DNA of 64,000 nt from Methyloversatilis universalis FAM5 (GCF_000214035.2 NZ_AFHG01000053.1:1-64000), one strand, 5' to 3'; shown: positions 33,237 to 43,115, counted from the first letter of the stretch. Notes: generated by a model not told the origin, from the letters alone. Program-made: numbers and translations.

Positions 33237-36200
33237 TCAGAGGCCGAGGTCGCGGGCAACGTCGATGCGGGCGGCGGTCACGCCGCGCAGGGTCACCAGC
33301 GCACGCGGTGCAGCCGTTCCGGCCAGGCCGTCGGTGTCGATCTGCACGGTGACGCCGGCGCTGCCGTCGAGCAGGCGCACGTGGCCGGCGGCCCAGGCGA
33401 CGCTGCGATCGAGGCCAAGGCTGGCCAGCAGCGCGCTCAGGTCGATGCGGTCAGTGCCCGGCGCGAAGTCGGTCACGGTATCGACGCCGTCACGCAGGCT
33501 CAGATAGACGAAGGTGTCGGCGCCGGCGCCGCCGGTCAGCGTGTCCGCGCCTTCGCCGCCGGTGATCACGTCATCGCCGGCCGAGCCGGTCAGCGTGTCG
33601 CGGCCGGCGCCGCCCCGGATCGCCTTCTGCAGCGACAGGCCCACCAGTACCGGGTCGTGGTCAGACGAGCGGAAGGCGTTCGGCGCGTACAGGTCCTGCG
33701 GCTTGAACTCGGTGTTGTAGTCGATGACCGACGGTTCGTCCGCGTTGATGCGCCAGTGCGCGGCACCGGTGATCTGGGCGCTCAGGCTGGCGGTGGCCAG
33801 CGCGTGGTCCAGATAGCCGGCTTCGCCGTCGAACACGTAGGAGTAGCCGAACGCGTCGAAACGGTCGATCTGGTCGACATAGCCGTGGGCGGTCAGGTCG
33901 AGGATGGGGTCTTCCTTGCCATAGGCGTTCAGGTCACCGATCACGATCACGTCGGCGTCACCCGCCGAAGCCTGCAGGCCGGCGATGGTTTCGCGCAGCG
34001 CCTGCGCCTGCTGCACCCGCAGCGCGTTCCAGCAGCCCTGGCCATCGCCCTGGTCGAGGTCGGCGCCCGAAGTCGGGCAGCTGCCCTTGGACTTGAAGTG
34101 GTTCACCACCACGCTGAACTTCTCGCCATTGGCGGCGGCGAAGGTCTGCGCCAGCGGCGGGCGGCTGAACACCGCGCGGGTGTCGCTCAACGAGGCACCG
34201 GCGCGCGACAAGCGAGCCGGCTTGTAAATCATCGCGACCTTGATTTCATCGCTGCCGGTGCCGTTGGCCGGGTCCGGTACCACCGCGTAGGTGCCGGCGC
34301 CGAGCACCGCGTTGAGTCCGGACACCAGATCCTGGATGGCGCTGCGGCTGCCGTCGCCGTCGTTCTCGATTTCCATCAGGCCCACCACGTCGGCGTTGAG
34401 CGCACTCAGCGCGGCGACGATCTTGGCCTTCTGGCGCGAGAACTCGGCCGCGGTGCTGGCACCGCGGCTGGTCGGGAAACCGCCGCCCAGACCGTCGCCA
34501 TTGAAGTAGTTCAGCACGTTGAAGCTGGCCACCTTCACGTTGCCGCCGACCGCAGGCGGCGTGGCGCTGCGCGGGTTGCTGCGCACAAACACCGGCGCTT
34601 CGGTCGGATGCAGACGGTAGTCGGCCAGACCGGTGTTGCTGTTGGTGGCCAGACCGAAGTCGATCACGCCGGTCACGCTGGCCAGCGTGTCGCCGGCACG
34701 CACCGTGTTGTCGGCACCGATGTAGGGAATCGGATTCGGGTTCTGCAGGCTGCTGCCGTCGTCCAGCAGGAAGCTGCGGCGCGCGTTGTCCAGCGTCAGC
34801 GCGGCGGCTTCAACGGACGCGGCCGGGTGACGGTTGGTCGGCTTCTCCAGACGGCCTTCGGTGGACAGCGTGAGCTGGCCGTAACGGCCGAGGAAGAAGT
34901 TCTGACCCACGGTGATCGGGCCTTCGATGCGCACCAGCATGCCTTCGTAGCGCTCCAGGCCTTCGGCCGGCATCGCCGCGATCACGGTCGGCGCGATGGC
35001 ATGACCGCTGCCCAGCAGGCTCGCAGTCGCGTTCGTCAGCTGGGTGAGCGGACGCGCCAGCGTGGCGGCATTGGTGGCCGCGCCGACATTGAACTCGGTC
35101 ACCGTGCCGGTCACGCGCAGGCGCTGGCCCACGTTGACCACAGGAGCGGTGCTGGTAAACACGAACAGGCCTTCCGAGGTCGCGTCGTCGCCATCCGGCA
35201 GGTCGTTCTGGATGAAGTAGCCATTGCTGTTCAGACGGGTCACCACGCCTTCGGTGACCACCCTCTGGCCGACCAGCGGGCTCGTTTCGCCGCTGCCCTG
35301 GATGACCGGAATCGGCGTGATCGCCGCCGCGGCGGCCACCGACAGATTCACCGTACAGTCACCGCTCTGCGCCTCGTTGTTGGCGAAGCGCAGCGTGATG
35401 GCATACGAACCGGCGGCGGTGGCGCTCGACACGTCGAGCGAGGCAGTGGCGGCATCGCCGTCCGCAGCCGCAGGGCTCAGGCTGCCCAGCGTGACGCCGG
35501 CCGGCAGGCTGCCGACCACGCTCAGCGCATTGACCACGCTGTCGGCATCGCTGGCCGACACGGTCACGTTGCCGGCCTGGCCGGCCTGCAGCGACAGCGA
35601 CGGGCAGGTCGCGATGACCGGCGCATTGACGCCACCGGCCGCACCGCCGTCCACCACGATGTTGTCCACACCCACCCACTCGTCATTGCCGACCGCGTTG
35701 GTGGTGATGATGCGCAGCTGCAGCAGCGGCTGGTTGTCGGCCGCGGCCGGCAGCGTGGCCGACACCGGCGTCACCTTGCCGGCCAGCGACGGGCCTTCGG
35801 TGGCATCCGCCACATAGGCGGCCGGCACATCGGTGAACGGGCCGCTGCCGCCGACGCGGAACTGCAGCGCGACCGGCTGCACCGCGTTGTCGGTCGAGCC
35901 GTCGAGATCGCGCAGGTCGTAGCGCACCGTGATGCCGCTGCGGCCGGTGGTGTCCAGCGACAGCAGCAGGAAGGGGGCGTCGGCGGTGCCGGAACCGGTC
36001 AGCGCCACGACCGGGTCGGCCAGATGAAATTCGGCCACGCCGCCGGTGGTGAAGGTGTTCGGGGCAGTCTGGTTGGCATTGACGTCGATCACGCCAGTGC
36101 CGTCGACCGTGATGGCGCGCGGATCGGCACCGGTGGTGGTGACCAGATCGTCACCGCGGTAGCCGGTGATGCCGGGCACACCGTCCCAGCTGTCATTGAC

Positions 36201-36365
36201 CGTGATGAGGCCGATGTTGGACCAGTCCTGCGCGAAGGGCAGCGGCTGGGCGATGTTGTCGGCATGGGCGGCGGACGCGAACAGACCCGCCACGGCGGCG
36301 GCCAGGGCGAGCCGGCGAGTGAGCAGGCGGGACGGTGCGGTACGGGAGAAGGAGGCCATGGGCAT
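33237..36365 (-). CDS. large extracellular ExeM/NucH-type endonuclease with RTX repeats
   Basis: The protein has 1,042 residues. After an N-terminal signal-like segment (to about 36, AHA) come beta-sandwich regions, an OB-like ExeM domain (from about 350, LVGQRVVTEGVVTRLNSNGY) and a C-terminal endonuclease/exonuclease/phosphatase domain (about 600-910) with catalytic motifs GLMEIEND, NHFKSKG, GDLNAYGKEDP and SSDHDPVLVGL. Then calcium-binding RTX nonapeptides follow (GGAGRDTLTG, GGEGADTLTGGAGADTF) and a type I-secretion-like tail. Having both a Sec-type signal and RTX repeats is unusual. It likely degrades extracellular DNA. The start may be 36365 or the ATG two codons in. Confidence 0.88.
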   Translation of the reverse strand: MPMASFSRTAPSRLLTRRLALAAAVAGLFASAAHADNIAQPLPFAQDWSNIGLITVNDSWDGVPGITGYRGDDLVTTTGADPRAITVDGTGVIDVNANQTAPNTFTTGGVAEFHLADPVVALTGSGTADAPFLLLSLDTTGRSGITVRYDLRDLDGSTDNAVQPVALQFRVGGSGPFTDVPAAYVADATEGPSLAGKVTPVSATLPAAADNQPLLQLRIITTNAVGNDEWVGVDNIVVDGGAAGGVNAPVIATCPSLSLQAGQAGNVTVSASDADSVVNALSVVGSLPAGVTLGSLSPAAADGDAATASLDVSSATAAGSYAITLRFANNEAQSGDCTVNLSVAAAAAITPIPVIQGSGETSPLVGQRVVTEGVVTRLNSNGYFIQNDLPDGDDATSEGLFVFTSTAPVVNVGQRLRVTGTVTEFNVGAATNAATLARPLTQLTNATASLLGSGHAIAPTVIAAMPAEGLERYEGMLVRIEGPITVGQNFFLGRYGQLTLSTEGRLEKPTNRHPAASVEAAALTLDNARRSFLLDDGSSLQNPNPIPYIGADNTVRAGDTLASVTGVIDFGLATNSNTGLADYRLHPTEAPVFVRSNPRSATPPAVGGNVKVASFNVLNYFNGDGLGGGFPTSRGASTAAEFSRQKAKIVAALSALNADVVGLMEIENDGDGSRSAIQDLVSGLNAVLGAGTYAVVPDPANGTGSDEIKVAMIYKPARLSRAGASLSDTRAVFSRPPLAQTFAAANGEKFSVVVNHFKSKGSCPTSGADLDQGDGQGCWNALRVQQAQALRETIAGLQASAGDADVIVIGDLNAYGKEDPILDLTAHGYVDQIDRFDAFGYSYVFDGEAGYLDHALATASLSAQITGAAHWRINADEPSVIDYNTEFKPQDLYAPNAFRSSDHDPVLVGLSLQKAIRGGAGRDTLTGSAGDDVITGGEGADTLTGGAGADTFVYLSLRDGVDTVTDFAPGTDRIDLSALLASLGLDRSVAWAAGHVRLLDGSAGVTVQIDTDGLAGTAAPRALVTLRGVTAARIDVARDLGL

Positions 36366-36441
36366 GTTCCGGCGACAGGGTGTAGCGTAATCGAAGTGCC
36401 CCGCGCGCTGCAGGCGCGGGGCGCGGATCAGCGATGCGCGA

Positions 36442-38379
36442 TCAGGCAGCGGCGCGGCGGCGCGCGAAGAAACCGATCAGGCCCAGGCCGGCCATCAGCA
36501 TGGCCCAGGTATCGGCTTCCGGCACCGGCGCGAGGGCGGCGTCGACCAGGCGGCCGGCGTTGTCCAGCGGGTTCGCCGCACCGTAGCGGCTGGCGGAGAT
36601 CACGCCACCCAGACCGCCTTCGGCCACCGAGTCGGTGATGTATTCCTGCAGCGCCTGCTGGTAGGTGATGGTGTTGGTGGCGTTGTCGAACAGCACGCCC
36701 CAGGCCGCAAAGGCGTAACCGTCGCCGCCTGCGGCGGTGAAGTCGATGGTGGTGAGCGACACCGGACGGGCGCCGGCCACCGCCTTGCCGTCCAGCACCA
36801 GCACGGTGCCGTCGTCCAGCGTGATGCTGATGACCCGGTCGCCCACCGCACGCGTGGTGTCATACACCACGCGCATGCCGGAAATCTGGGCGAAGCGGCC
36901 GTCGGCGTTGCCGGCGGCCGAGGCGTTCGACACCGAGTGTTCCATCATGGCCTTGAGCTGTTCGGCATTCACGCTCTGCGCGGTCTTCACCAGATTGGTG
37001 AAAGGCAGCACGTCGAAGGTATTGCCCACGGTCACGTTGCCGGCGCCGATCGAGGTACGGATGCCGCCGCCGTTCTGGATGGCGATGTCGGTGCCGCCGG
37101 CGTGGCGCATCGCGTCGGCCACCAGATTGCCGAGGTTGGTTTCGGCATTGCGCACGCCGGCCTGGAAGCTGCCCGGTGCGCCGGCCACGCCGCGCGCGCC
37201 GTTGAGCGACACCTGCGATGTGCCGATGACGGTGGCGTTGAGCACGCCGATGTAGGACTGCACCGGATCGACCACCGCGGTCTTCAGGAAGCTGTCGCCG
37301 CTCACGCGGTCGGCGTCGGCCGCGGCACCGCTCACGCGCAGCATGCGCGAGCCGTCGATGGCGGTCACGGCACCGGTGACGTCGTCGATGGTGAGGTTCA
37401 GTTCACCGACATAGCGGTTGCCGAAGTTGGAGGTGACCAGCGCAACGTCGCGACCGTCCGCACCCTTCACCATCTGCGGCAGGCCGGTGATGCCGCGGCT
37501 GTCGCCCGGAATCAGCTTGTCATCGATATCGGCCATCAGTTCGTGACCACCGCCGGACAGCACCACGTCCACATTGCGCAGCTGCGGGATGAGCACATTG
37601 CGCTCGTTGGCCGCGTTCTGCAGGTGGCTCATGACGATGACGGTGTTGGCACCCTGGGCGCGCGCCGCGTCGATCTGGCCCTGCACGTGCGACACCAGCG
37701 CATTCAGGTTCTGCGCTTCGGTATTGGCCGCGGTCCAGCCGGCGGTCATGTTCACCGCGCCCGGCGAACTGATGCCGGGCAGCAGCGGCGTGGTCACGCC
37801 GACCACTGCCACCTTCTTGCCGCCGTCGGTGGTGAGCAGCGTGTAGGGCGCCACCTTGCCGGCTGCGGCCAGCGACGAGAACTCGGCAGTGGCACCGAAG
37901 TTCAGGTTGGACGACAGATAGGTGGTGCCGGACACCGCGGCGAAGCGGGCGGCCACCGTCGGGCCGAGGTCGAATTCGTGATTCCCGAACACCGCGGCAT
38001 CGAAGCCGATGTGGCGCATCGCGATCGCGTCGTAGAAGTCCTGGCCGCCGTCGCTGTAGGCGCTGCCCAGATTCACGAAGCTGGCATTCAGGCGCGGGCC
38101 GGGCAGGAAGGCGTCGCCGGCGTTCAGCTTGAACACGGTGCGACCGGCGGCGCTGGCGGCCGATTCCGCGCCGGACATGACGCTGGCCAGTCGGTCGATG
38201 CCGCCGTAGTAGGAAATCGCCTGCGAGGCGTTGTCGCGCAGATTGCCCTGGGCCGACAGCAGCCAGGACTCCTGGTCACCGACATGCAGCAGCGTGAGGC
38301 CTTCGGCGAAGGCGGAGGATGCGAACAGTGCGGACAGTGCGGCGGCGAGTGCCTGCATGCGCAGCGGACGGGTATTCAT
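36442..38379 (-). CDS. 5'-nucleotidase / UDP-sugar hydrolase family protein with PEP-CTERM tail
   Basis: The 645 residues comprise a signal peptide (to about 25, FAE), a calcineurin-type metallophosphatase domain (LLHVGDQESWL, FGNHEFDLGP, LSGGGHEL) and a 5'-nucleotidase C-terminal domain (IQNGGGIRTSIGAG, FDVLPFTNLV), ending in a PEP-CTERM tail (VPEADTWAMLMAGLGLIGFF, RRR). Metal-site deviations (VGDQE where NDxHG is usual) may alter specificity. It should release phosphate and nucleosides from nucleotides outside the cell. It lies 76 bp upstream of the nuclease gene on the same strand. Confidence 0.9.
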   Translation of the reverse strand: MNTRPLRMQALAAALSALFASSAFAEGLTLLHVGDQESWLLSAQGNLRDNASQAISYYGGIDRLASVMSGAESAASAAGRTVFKLNAGDAFLPGPRLNASFVNLGSAYSDGGQDFYDAIAMRHIGFDAAVFGNHEFDLGPTVAARFAAVSGTTYLSSNLNFGATAEFSSLAAAGKVAPYTLLTTDGGKKVAVVGVTTPLLPGISSPGAVNMTAGWTAANTEAQNLNALVSHVQGQIDAARAQGANTVIVMSHLQNAANERNVLIPQLRNVDVVLSGGGHELMADIDDKLIPGDSRGITGLPQMVKGADGRDVALVTSNFGNRYVGELNLTIDDVTGAVTAIDGSRMLRVSGAAADADRVSGDSFLKTAVVDPVQSYIGVLNATVIGTSQVSLNGARGVAGAPGSFQAGVRNAETNLGNLVADAMRHAGGTDIAIQNGGGIRTSIGAGNVTVGNTFDVLPFTNLVKTAQSVNAEQLKAMMEHSVSNASAAGNADGRFAQISGMRVVYDTTRAVGDRVISITLDDGTVLVLDGKAVAGARPVSLTTIDFTAAGGDGYAFAAWGVLFDNATNTITYQQALQEYITDSVAEGGLGGVISASRYGAANPLDNAGRLVDAALAPVPEADTWAMLMAGLGLIGFFARRRAAA

Positions 38380-38495
38380 GTTTCGGCTCCTGGAACAAGT
38401 CGCCGGCGGAAAGCCGGCAGATGCGGAGCGCGAGACTAGGCGGCGAACATGACCGCACGTGGGCCGGTTTTCCCCGGCTTGATGGTCCGAACGGA

Positions 38496-39704
38496 CTACC
38501 TTTCGCCGCGCGCGAACAGCGCCCAAATCAGGCAGCCGGTGCCCAGCGTGCCGAAAGCGACGGTCCACGCCAGAGGGGTGTTCGTGCCCCCCGACAGATC
38601 GAGTGCGGCGCCGAAAACCAGCGGTGCGACAAAGCCGGCGCCGAAGCCGCCCAGCGAATACAGCGCCATCGCGGCCCCCCGCTGGGCCGGCGGCGCAGAG
38701 TGTACGAGACCCGCGGTCAGCGAGGCCGAATCGGCCATGACCGTCACGTTGTACAGCGACAGCAGTGCGAGCAGCAGCCACCAGGGCGCGCCGACCGCCG
38801 CGCCGGCAAGCCAGCACATCAGCCCGGACGCGAACATGACGCGCACGATCCAGCGGCTGCGGCCGACCTTGCCGGCCATCTCATTGCCGAGGATGCTGGC
38901 CGGCTGGCCCAGCAGCATGACCAGCGCCGCCGCCTCGGTCGGCGTCAGTCCGGGCGTGGAGGCCGACAGTGTCCAGCCGAAGGCGATGAAGGCGACCAGC
39001 CAGGAGCGCAGGCCGAACAGCTCCCAGCAATGCACTGCGTAGCCGCTGACCAGCGTGCGCACCCGCGGATGCGCCAGCACCGGGCCGAAGCGCGGCAGCC
39101 AGCGCGCCTCGTGCGCCGCCGGCGGTTTCACCTCGCCGATGCGCCACCACACCAGCGCCGCGGCCATCAGCGGCCCCAGTGCCATCAGGGCGACGGCGTG
39201 CTGCCAGCCGAACGCGCGGCCGAGCGCGCCGGCGACCAGCAGGGCGGCGCTGGTGCCGATGCCGAAGCTGGAGGTGTAGAAGGCGATGTGGCGGGTGCCG
39301 GCGTCGTGCGGTACCCGGTCGGCCAGCACGCGCAGGCCGGGCATGTAGCAGCCGGCCAGTCCGGCCCCGCTGACCGCCTGGAACAGGGCGCCGGACCAGA
39401 GCCCGGACGCGGCAAAGGCGAAGCCGGCCATGCCCAGCGCCATCAGCAGATTGGACAGCACGAACACCACGCGGGCGTCGACCCGGTCGGTGGCGCCGGA
39501 CAGGAAGGGCACCGCCACCATGTAGCCGAAGAAGAAGGCGCCGCCGATGAAACCGGCTTCGGCGCCGCTGAGCGACCACAGCGCCGACAGTTCGGTCAGG
39601 AAGGACGGAAAGGCCGCGAGGCTGGTCATGCCCAGCACCTCGGCGCTGCACATGAGCAGCGTGAGCCGCACCGTGGCCGAGGCGCTGCCGGCGCTCGCGC
39701 TCAC
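38496..39704 (-). CDS. major facilitator superfamily transporter
   Basis: This 402-residue inner-membrane protein has about 12 hydrophobic helices and MFS features such as the loop GATDRVDARVVF after helix 2 and the domain repeat in the second half. Substrate is not evident. The start is GTG at 39704, whose GTGA overlaps the stop of the preceding small gene; it is the last of four genes coupled to bioB, so it may move a biotin-related compound or simply be co-expressed (inference). Confidence 0.85.
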   Translation of the reverse strand: MSASAGSASATVRLTLLMCSAEVLGMTSLAAFPSFLTELSALWSLSGAEAGFIGGAFFFGYMVAVPFLSGATDRVDARVVFVLSNLLMALGMAGFAFAASGLWSGALFQAVSGAGLAGCYMPGLRVLADRVPHDAGTRHIAFYTSSFGIGTSAALLVAGALGRAFGWQHAVALMALGPLMAAALVWWRIGEVKPPAAHEARWLPRFGPVLAHPRVRTLVSGYAVHCWELFGLRSWLVAFIAFGWTLSASTPGLTPTEAAALVMLLGQPASILGNEMAGKVGRSRWIVRVMFASGLMCWLAGAAVGAPWWLLLALLSLYNVTVMADSASLTAGLVHSAPPAQRGAAMALYSLGGFGAGFVAPLVFGAALDLSGGTNTPLAWTVAFGTLGTGCLIWALFARGER

Positions 39705-39871
39705 TCGTCGCGCGACTTCAGCCAGGCCGCCTTCTGGCGGGCGCGGCCGGCTTTCTTGTCGGTGCGCGCGTGTTCGCCACCCTTGCGCATCAGCGCCGCG
39801 GTGGCCAGCGGATTGCGCGGCTTCAGCGCGCGCGGCTTGCGACTGAGACGGGCCGCGGTCTTTTCGTTCAT
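39701..39871 (-). CDS. small basic protein in the biotin operon (unrecognised)
   Basis: This 56-residue protein starts MNEKTAARLSRKPRALKPRN and ends QKAAWLKSRDE. It is strongly basic (about a third Lys/Arg) with no membrane segment, suggesting nucleic-acid or ribosome contact (inference). I do not recognise the family with certainty. Support for it being real is its context: its ATG overlaps the bioC stop (ATGA, 39868-39871) and its stop overlaps the MFS GTG start (GTGA, 39701-39704), so removing it would break the coupling chain. Confidence 0.7.
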   Translation of the reverse strand: MNEKTAARLSRKPRALKPRNPLATAALMRKGGEHARTDKKAGRARQKAAWLKSRDE

Positions 39872-40773
39872 CGCCGGCCGCCGCGTTCGAACTTGATGAT
39901 GGCGCGACCGTCCTCAGTCTGTTTCGGCTCGCCGCGCCAGGCGTGGCCGTAGATGATTTCCATCGTCGCCGGCAGGCGGCCGTCCTCCGCCCGGCGCATC
40001 AGCGCCGCGTCCAGCCGCGCACGGGCACGCGGCGTGAGCAGCCCGCGCGGACGCCCGGCCAGCGCGGCCAGGCTGCCGGTGTCGGCCAGGTCGCGGTACA
40101 GCCCCTCGGGCGACGGGAAGGTGAGGGTGATGTGTTCCATGTCCATCACCGGCTCGGCAAAACCGGCTTCGACCAGCATGTCGCCGACATCGTGCATGTC
40201 GATGAAGCGGTGGGCACGGCCGGGCAGGCCGGCTTCGTCGAGCGCGGCGCGCAGTTCGCGCAGCGTGTCCGGCCCCAGCATGGAAAACATGAACAGGCCG
40301 CCCACCTTCAGCGTGCGCTGAATTTCGCGCAGCGCGGCCGGCAGGTCGGGCAGCCAGTGCAGCGCCATGTTGGACCACACCATGTCCTGACTGCGCGGTG
40401 CGACCGGCAGCGCGGCGATGTCGGCGCGCACGACGGCGGTCTGGCTGCCGCCGAGCACGCCGGGCAGCCAGCGCCGCCAGCGCGGCGTGCGGCTCGCCGC
40501 ATGCGCCAGCAGCGCGGCCGAACGGTCCAGCCCCAGCATCAGCGCGTCCGGGTAGCGCGCGCGCAGCGGCTGCAGGTCGGCGCCGCTGCCACAACCCAGA
40601 TCGAGCAGTCGCGCCGGCTTCAGCGTGACCAGATCGAGCCGCTCTGCCATCCGGCGGGCCACCTCGCGGTGCAGGACCGCAGCGCTGTCGAAGCGCGCCG
40701 GCGCGATCTCGAAGCCGTGCGCGACGGCACGGGCATCGAGTGCGTAGTCCGGAGGAACGGTGGGCGTGGCCAA
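39868..40773 (-). CDS. bioC: malonyl-ACP O-methyltransferase
   Basis: BioC methylates malonyl-ACP so that fatty-acid enzymes can build the pimeloyl chain of biotin. The 301-residue protein has the SAM motif LLDLGCGSGADL, the acidic DxxxLP region (ADIAALPV) and the BioC-type WSNMALHWLPDLPAAL stretch. It follows bioB by 7 bp. Other biotin genes (bioF, bioA, bioD, bioH) are not in this window. Confidence 0.9.
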   Translation of the reverse strand: MATPTVPPDYALDARAVAHGFEIAPARFDSAAVLHREVARRMAERLDLVTLKPARLLDLGCGSGADLQPLRARYPDALMLGLDRSAALLAHAASRTPRWRRWLPGVLGGSQTAVVRADIAALPVAPRSQDMVWSNMALHWLPDLPAALREIQRTLKVGGLFMFSMLGPDTLRELRAALDEAGLPGRAHRFIDMHDVGDMLVEAGFAEPVMDMEHITLTFPSPEGLYRDLADTGSLAALAGRPRGLLTPRARARLDAALMRRAEDGRLPATMEIIYGHAWRGEPKQTEDGRAIIKFERGGRR

Positions 40774-40780
40774 GCCGGGT

Positions 40781-41761
40781 TCAGACCGATTTCAGTCCCA
40801 GGCGCTCGAACAGGCGGCGATCGTTCTCCGCCTGCGGGTTGCCGGTGGTGAGCAGCTTGTCGCCGTAGAAAATGGAGTTGGCGCCAGCGAGGAAGCACAT
40901 CGCCTGCATTTCGTCGCTCATCAGCTCGCGGCCGGCGGAGAGGCGCACATAGCTTTTCGGCATCGTGATGCGGGCGGCAGCGATGGTGCGCACGAACTCG
41001 AACGGATCGAGATCCGGCGCGTCGGCCAGCGGCGTGCCTTCGACCTTGACCAGATTGTTGATCGGCACCGATTCCGGCGGCGTATCCATCGATGCCAGCG
41101 TGGCGATCAGGCCGGCGCGCGCACGGCGGGTTTCACCCATGCCGACGATGCCGCCGCAGCACACGTTCATGCCCGCTTCGCGCACCGCTTCCAGCGTGTC
41201 GAAGCGGTCACCCTGGGTGCGGGTGCCGATCACCTCGCCGTAGTACTCGGGCGCGGTGTCGATGTTGTGGTTGTAGTAGTCGAGGCCGGCGTCCTTCAGC
41301 TTTTCGGCCTGACCCTCGCGCAGCAGACCCAGCGTGGCGCAGGTCTGCAGACCGAGGCCTTTCACCGCCGCGATCATTTCGGTCACCTTGTCGAGGTCGC
41401 GGTCCTTCGGGCCGCGCCAGGCGGCCCCCATGCAGAAGCGGGTGGCACCGGCGTCCTTCGCGGCGCGGGCGGCGGCCAGCACTTCGTCGACCGGCAGCAG
41501 TTCCTGGCTGGTCACGCCGGTGTCGTGGCGCACCGACTGCGGGCAGTAGCCGCAGTCCTCCGGACAGCCGCCGGTCTTGATCGACAGCAGCGTCGAACGC
41601 TGAATGGCATTGGCATCGAAGTTCTCGCGATGTACCGTCTGGGCGCGGAACAGCAGATCGTTGAACGGCAGCGCGAACAGCGCCTCGACCTGTTCGACGG
41701 TCCAGCGCTGGGCGGGCTGCGAACGGGAGGACGGCGGCAGATGAATGACCTGGGTGTGCAT
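40781..41761 (-). CDS. bioB: biotin synthase
   Basis: This radical-SAM enzyme inserts sulfur into dethiobiotin. The 326 residues contain the radical-SAM cluster motif [11 protein letters not shown], further cluster-II cysteines ([25 protein letters not shown]) and the terminal region [18 protein letters not shown]. It is first in bioB-bioC-small ORF-MFS and divergent from comF across about 70 bp. Confidence 0.97.
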   Translation of the reverse strand: MHTQVIHLPPSSRSQPAQRWTVEQVEALFALPFNDLLFRAQTVHRENFDANAIQRSTLLSIKTGGCPEDCGYCPQSVRHDTGVTSQELLPVDEVLAAARAAKDAGATRFCMGAAWRGPKDRDLDKVTEMIAAVKGLGLQTCATLGLLREGQAEKLKDAGLDYYNHNIDTAPEYYGEVIGTRTQGDRFDTLEAVREAGMNVCCGGIVGMGETRRARAGLIATLASMDTPPESVPINNLVKVEGTPLADAPDLDPFEFVRTIAAARITMPKSYVRLSAGRELMSDEMQAMCFLAGANSIFYGDKLLTTGNPQAENDRRLFERLGLKSV

Positions 41762-41832
41762 GGGTACGGAAGAGGCGCACGCGAATGCGCCGGAACGGCG
41801 AAGCCGCCATTTTCGTCGAAAACCGGGGCTTC

Positions 41833-42561
41833 ATGTTGCAGCGCGTGATGATCAGCACGCCGGCCCGGCGCGTCGCCCGCCTGCTGGACGCGCTGCTGCC
41901 GCAGGACTGCGTGCTGTGCGGTCTGCGCGCCGGCGACAGTCCGCTGTGCGGGGGCTGCCGCGCCGATCTGCCGGCCCTGCCCGCCGCCCATTGCCCGGTG
42001 TGCGCACTGCCGGTGGCGACCGCGCGGGTGTGCGGCCGCTGCCTCAAGCACCCGCCCGCCTTCGATGCCACGCTGGCGCTGTGGTGCTACGCGGCGCCGG
42101 CCGACCACCTGATCCACGCGCTGAAATTCCACGCCCGGCTGCCGCTGGCCCGCTTCTTCGCCGACGCGCTCGCGGCGCTCGATCTGCCGCCGGTCGACCG
42201 TCTGCTGGCGATGCCGCTGCACCCGCGCCGGCTGGCCGAACGCGGCTTCAATCCGTCGGTGGAGATCGCGCGTGCGCTGGCCCGGCGCACCGGACTGGCC
42301 TTCGACGCCTTCGCGCTGGAGCGGCTGCATGACACGCCGCCGCAGCGCGAACTGGCCTGGTCGCAGCGGCGACGCAATGTGCGCGGCGCATTCGCGCTGC
42401 GCCGTGACGCCGAGGTGCGCGGCCTGCACGTGGCGGTGGTGGACGACGTGCTCACCACCGGTGCCAGCCTGCACGAACTGGCCCGGGTGCTGAAGGCCGG
42501 CGGCGCACTCACGGTGACCGCGCTGGTGCTGGCGCGCACGCCGAAGCTGCGCGGGCGCTGA
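41833..42561 (+). CDS. comF: ComF family protein (phosphoribosyltransferase fold)
   Basis: ComF-type proteins are needed for uptake of transforming DNA in competent bacteria and have a PRTase-like domain. The protein of about 242 residues has an N-terminal zinc-finger region with four CxxC pairs (CVLCG, CGGC, CPVC, CGRC) and the PRPP-binding motif VAVVDDVLTTGAS near the C-terminus. The start is uncertain: ATG 41833 is used; ATG 41848 is possible. With the type IV pilus genes in this window it is consistent with natural competence (inference). Confidence 0.9.
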   Translation: MLQRVMISTPARRVARLLDALLPQDCVLCGLRAGDSPLCGGCRADLPALPAAHCPVCALPVATARVCGRCLKHPPAFDATLALWCYAAPADHLIHALKFHARLPLARFFADALAALDLPPVDRLLAMPLHPRRLAERGFNPSVEIARALARRTGLAFDAFALERLHDTPPQRELAWSQRRRNVRGAFALRRDAEVRGLHVAVVDDVLTTGASLHELARVLKAGGALTVTALVLARTPKLRGR

Positions 42562-42629
42562 ATGCGGGCACGTGGTTGCGCGCCGCCGATCGCGGCACAA
42601 TCCGGCCTCCGATCGATTCCGCACGACCC

Positions 42630-43115
42630 ATGTTCCACATCGTCCTGTACCAGCCGGAAATCCCGCCCAACACCGGCAACGTGATGCGCCTGTGCGCCAA
42701 TGGCGGCTTCAGTCTGCATCTGGTGAAGCCGCTCGGCTTCGACATCAGCGACAGGCATCTGAAGCGCGCCGGCATGGACTACCGCGATCTGGTGAATATG
42801 ACGGTGCACGAGAACTGGGCGGCGCTGGCGGACGCGCTGGCCCTGCAGCCGGACGACGGCCGGCTGTACGCGCTGAGCACCCGCGGCCGTACGCCGCACA
42901 CGCAGCCGCAGTACCGCGCCGGCGACATTTTCCTGTTCGGACAGGAAACCGCCGGACTGCCGCAGGCACTGCTGGACACGGTGCCGGAAGCGCAGCGTCT
43001 GCGCATTCCGATGCGCCCGGACAGCCGCAGCCTCAACCTGAGCAATTCGGTCGCCATCGTGGCCTACGAGGCCTGGCGACAGCACGGATTCGACGGGGCT
43101 TTCCAGCCCGGTTGA
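42630..43115 (+). CDS. trmL: tRNA (cytidine(34)-2'-O)-methyltransferase TrmL
   Basis: This small SPOUT methyltransferase modifies the wobble base of two tRNA-Leu isoacceptors. The 161 residues start MFHIVLYQPEIPPNTGNVMR and show the SPOUT knot motifs LFGQETAGLP and IPMRPDSRSLNLSNSVAI. Length is normal. It ends convergently 12 bp from gpsA. Confidence 0.95.
   Translation: MFHIVLYQPEIPPNTGNVMRLCANGGFSLHLVKPLGFDISDRHLKRAGMDYRDLVNMTVHENWAALADALALQPDDGRLYALSTRGRTPHTQPQYRAGDIFLFGQETAGLPQALLDTVPEAQRLRIPMRPDSRSLNLSNSVAIVAYEAWRQHGFDGAFQPG

Noticed and set aside
32985-36638. Very long open frame on the plus strand opposite the ExeM-type nuclease
   Set aside because: Its product is His/Arg/Gln-rich with no domain, and it mirrors the codon structure of the real minus-strand gene; in GC-rich DNA such antisense frames are expected.
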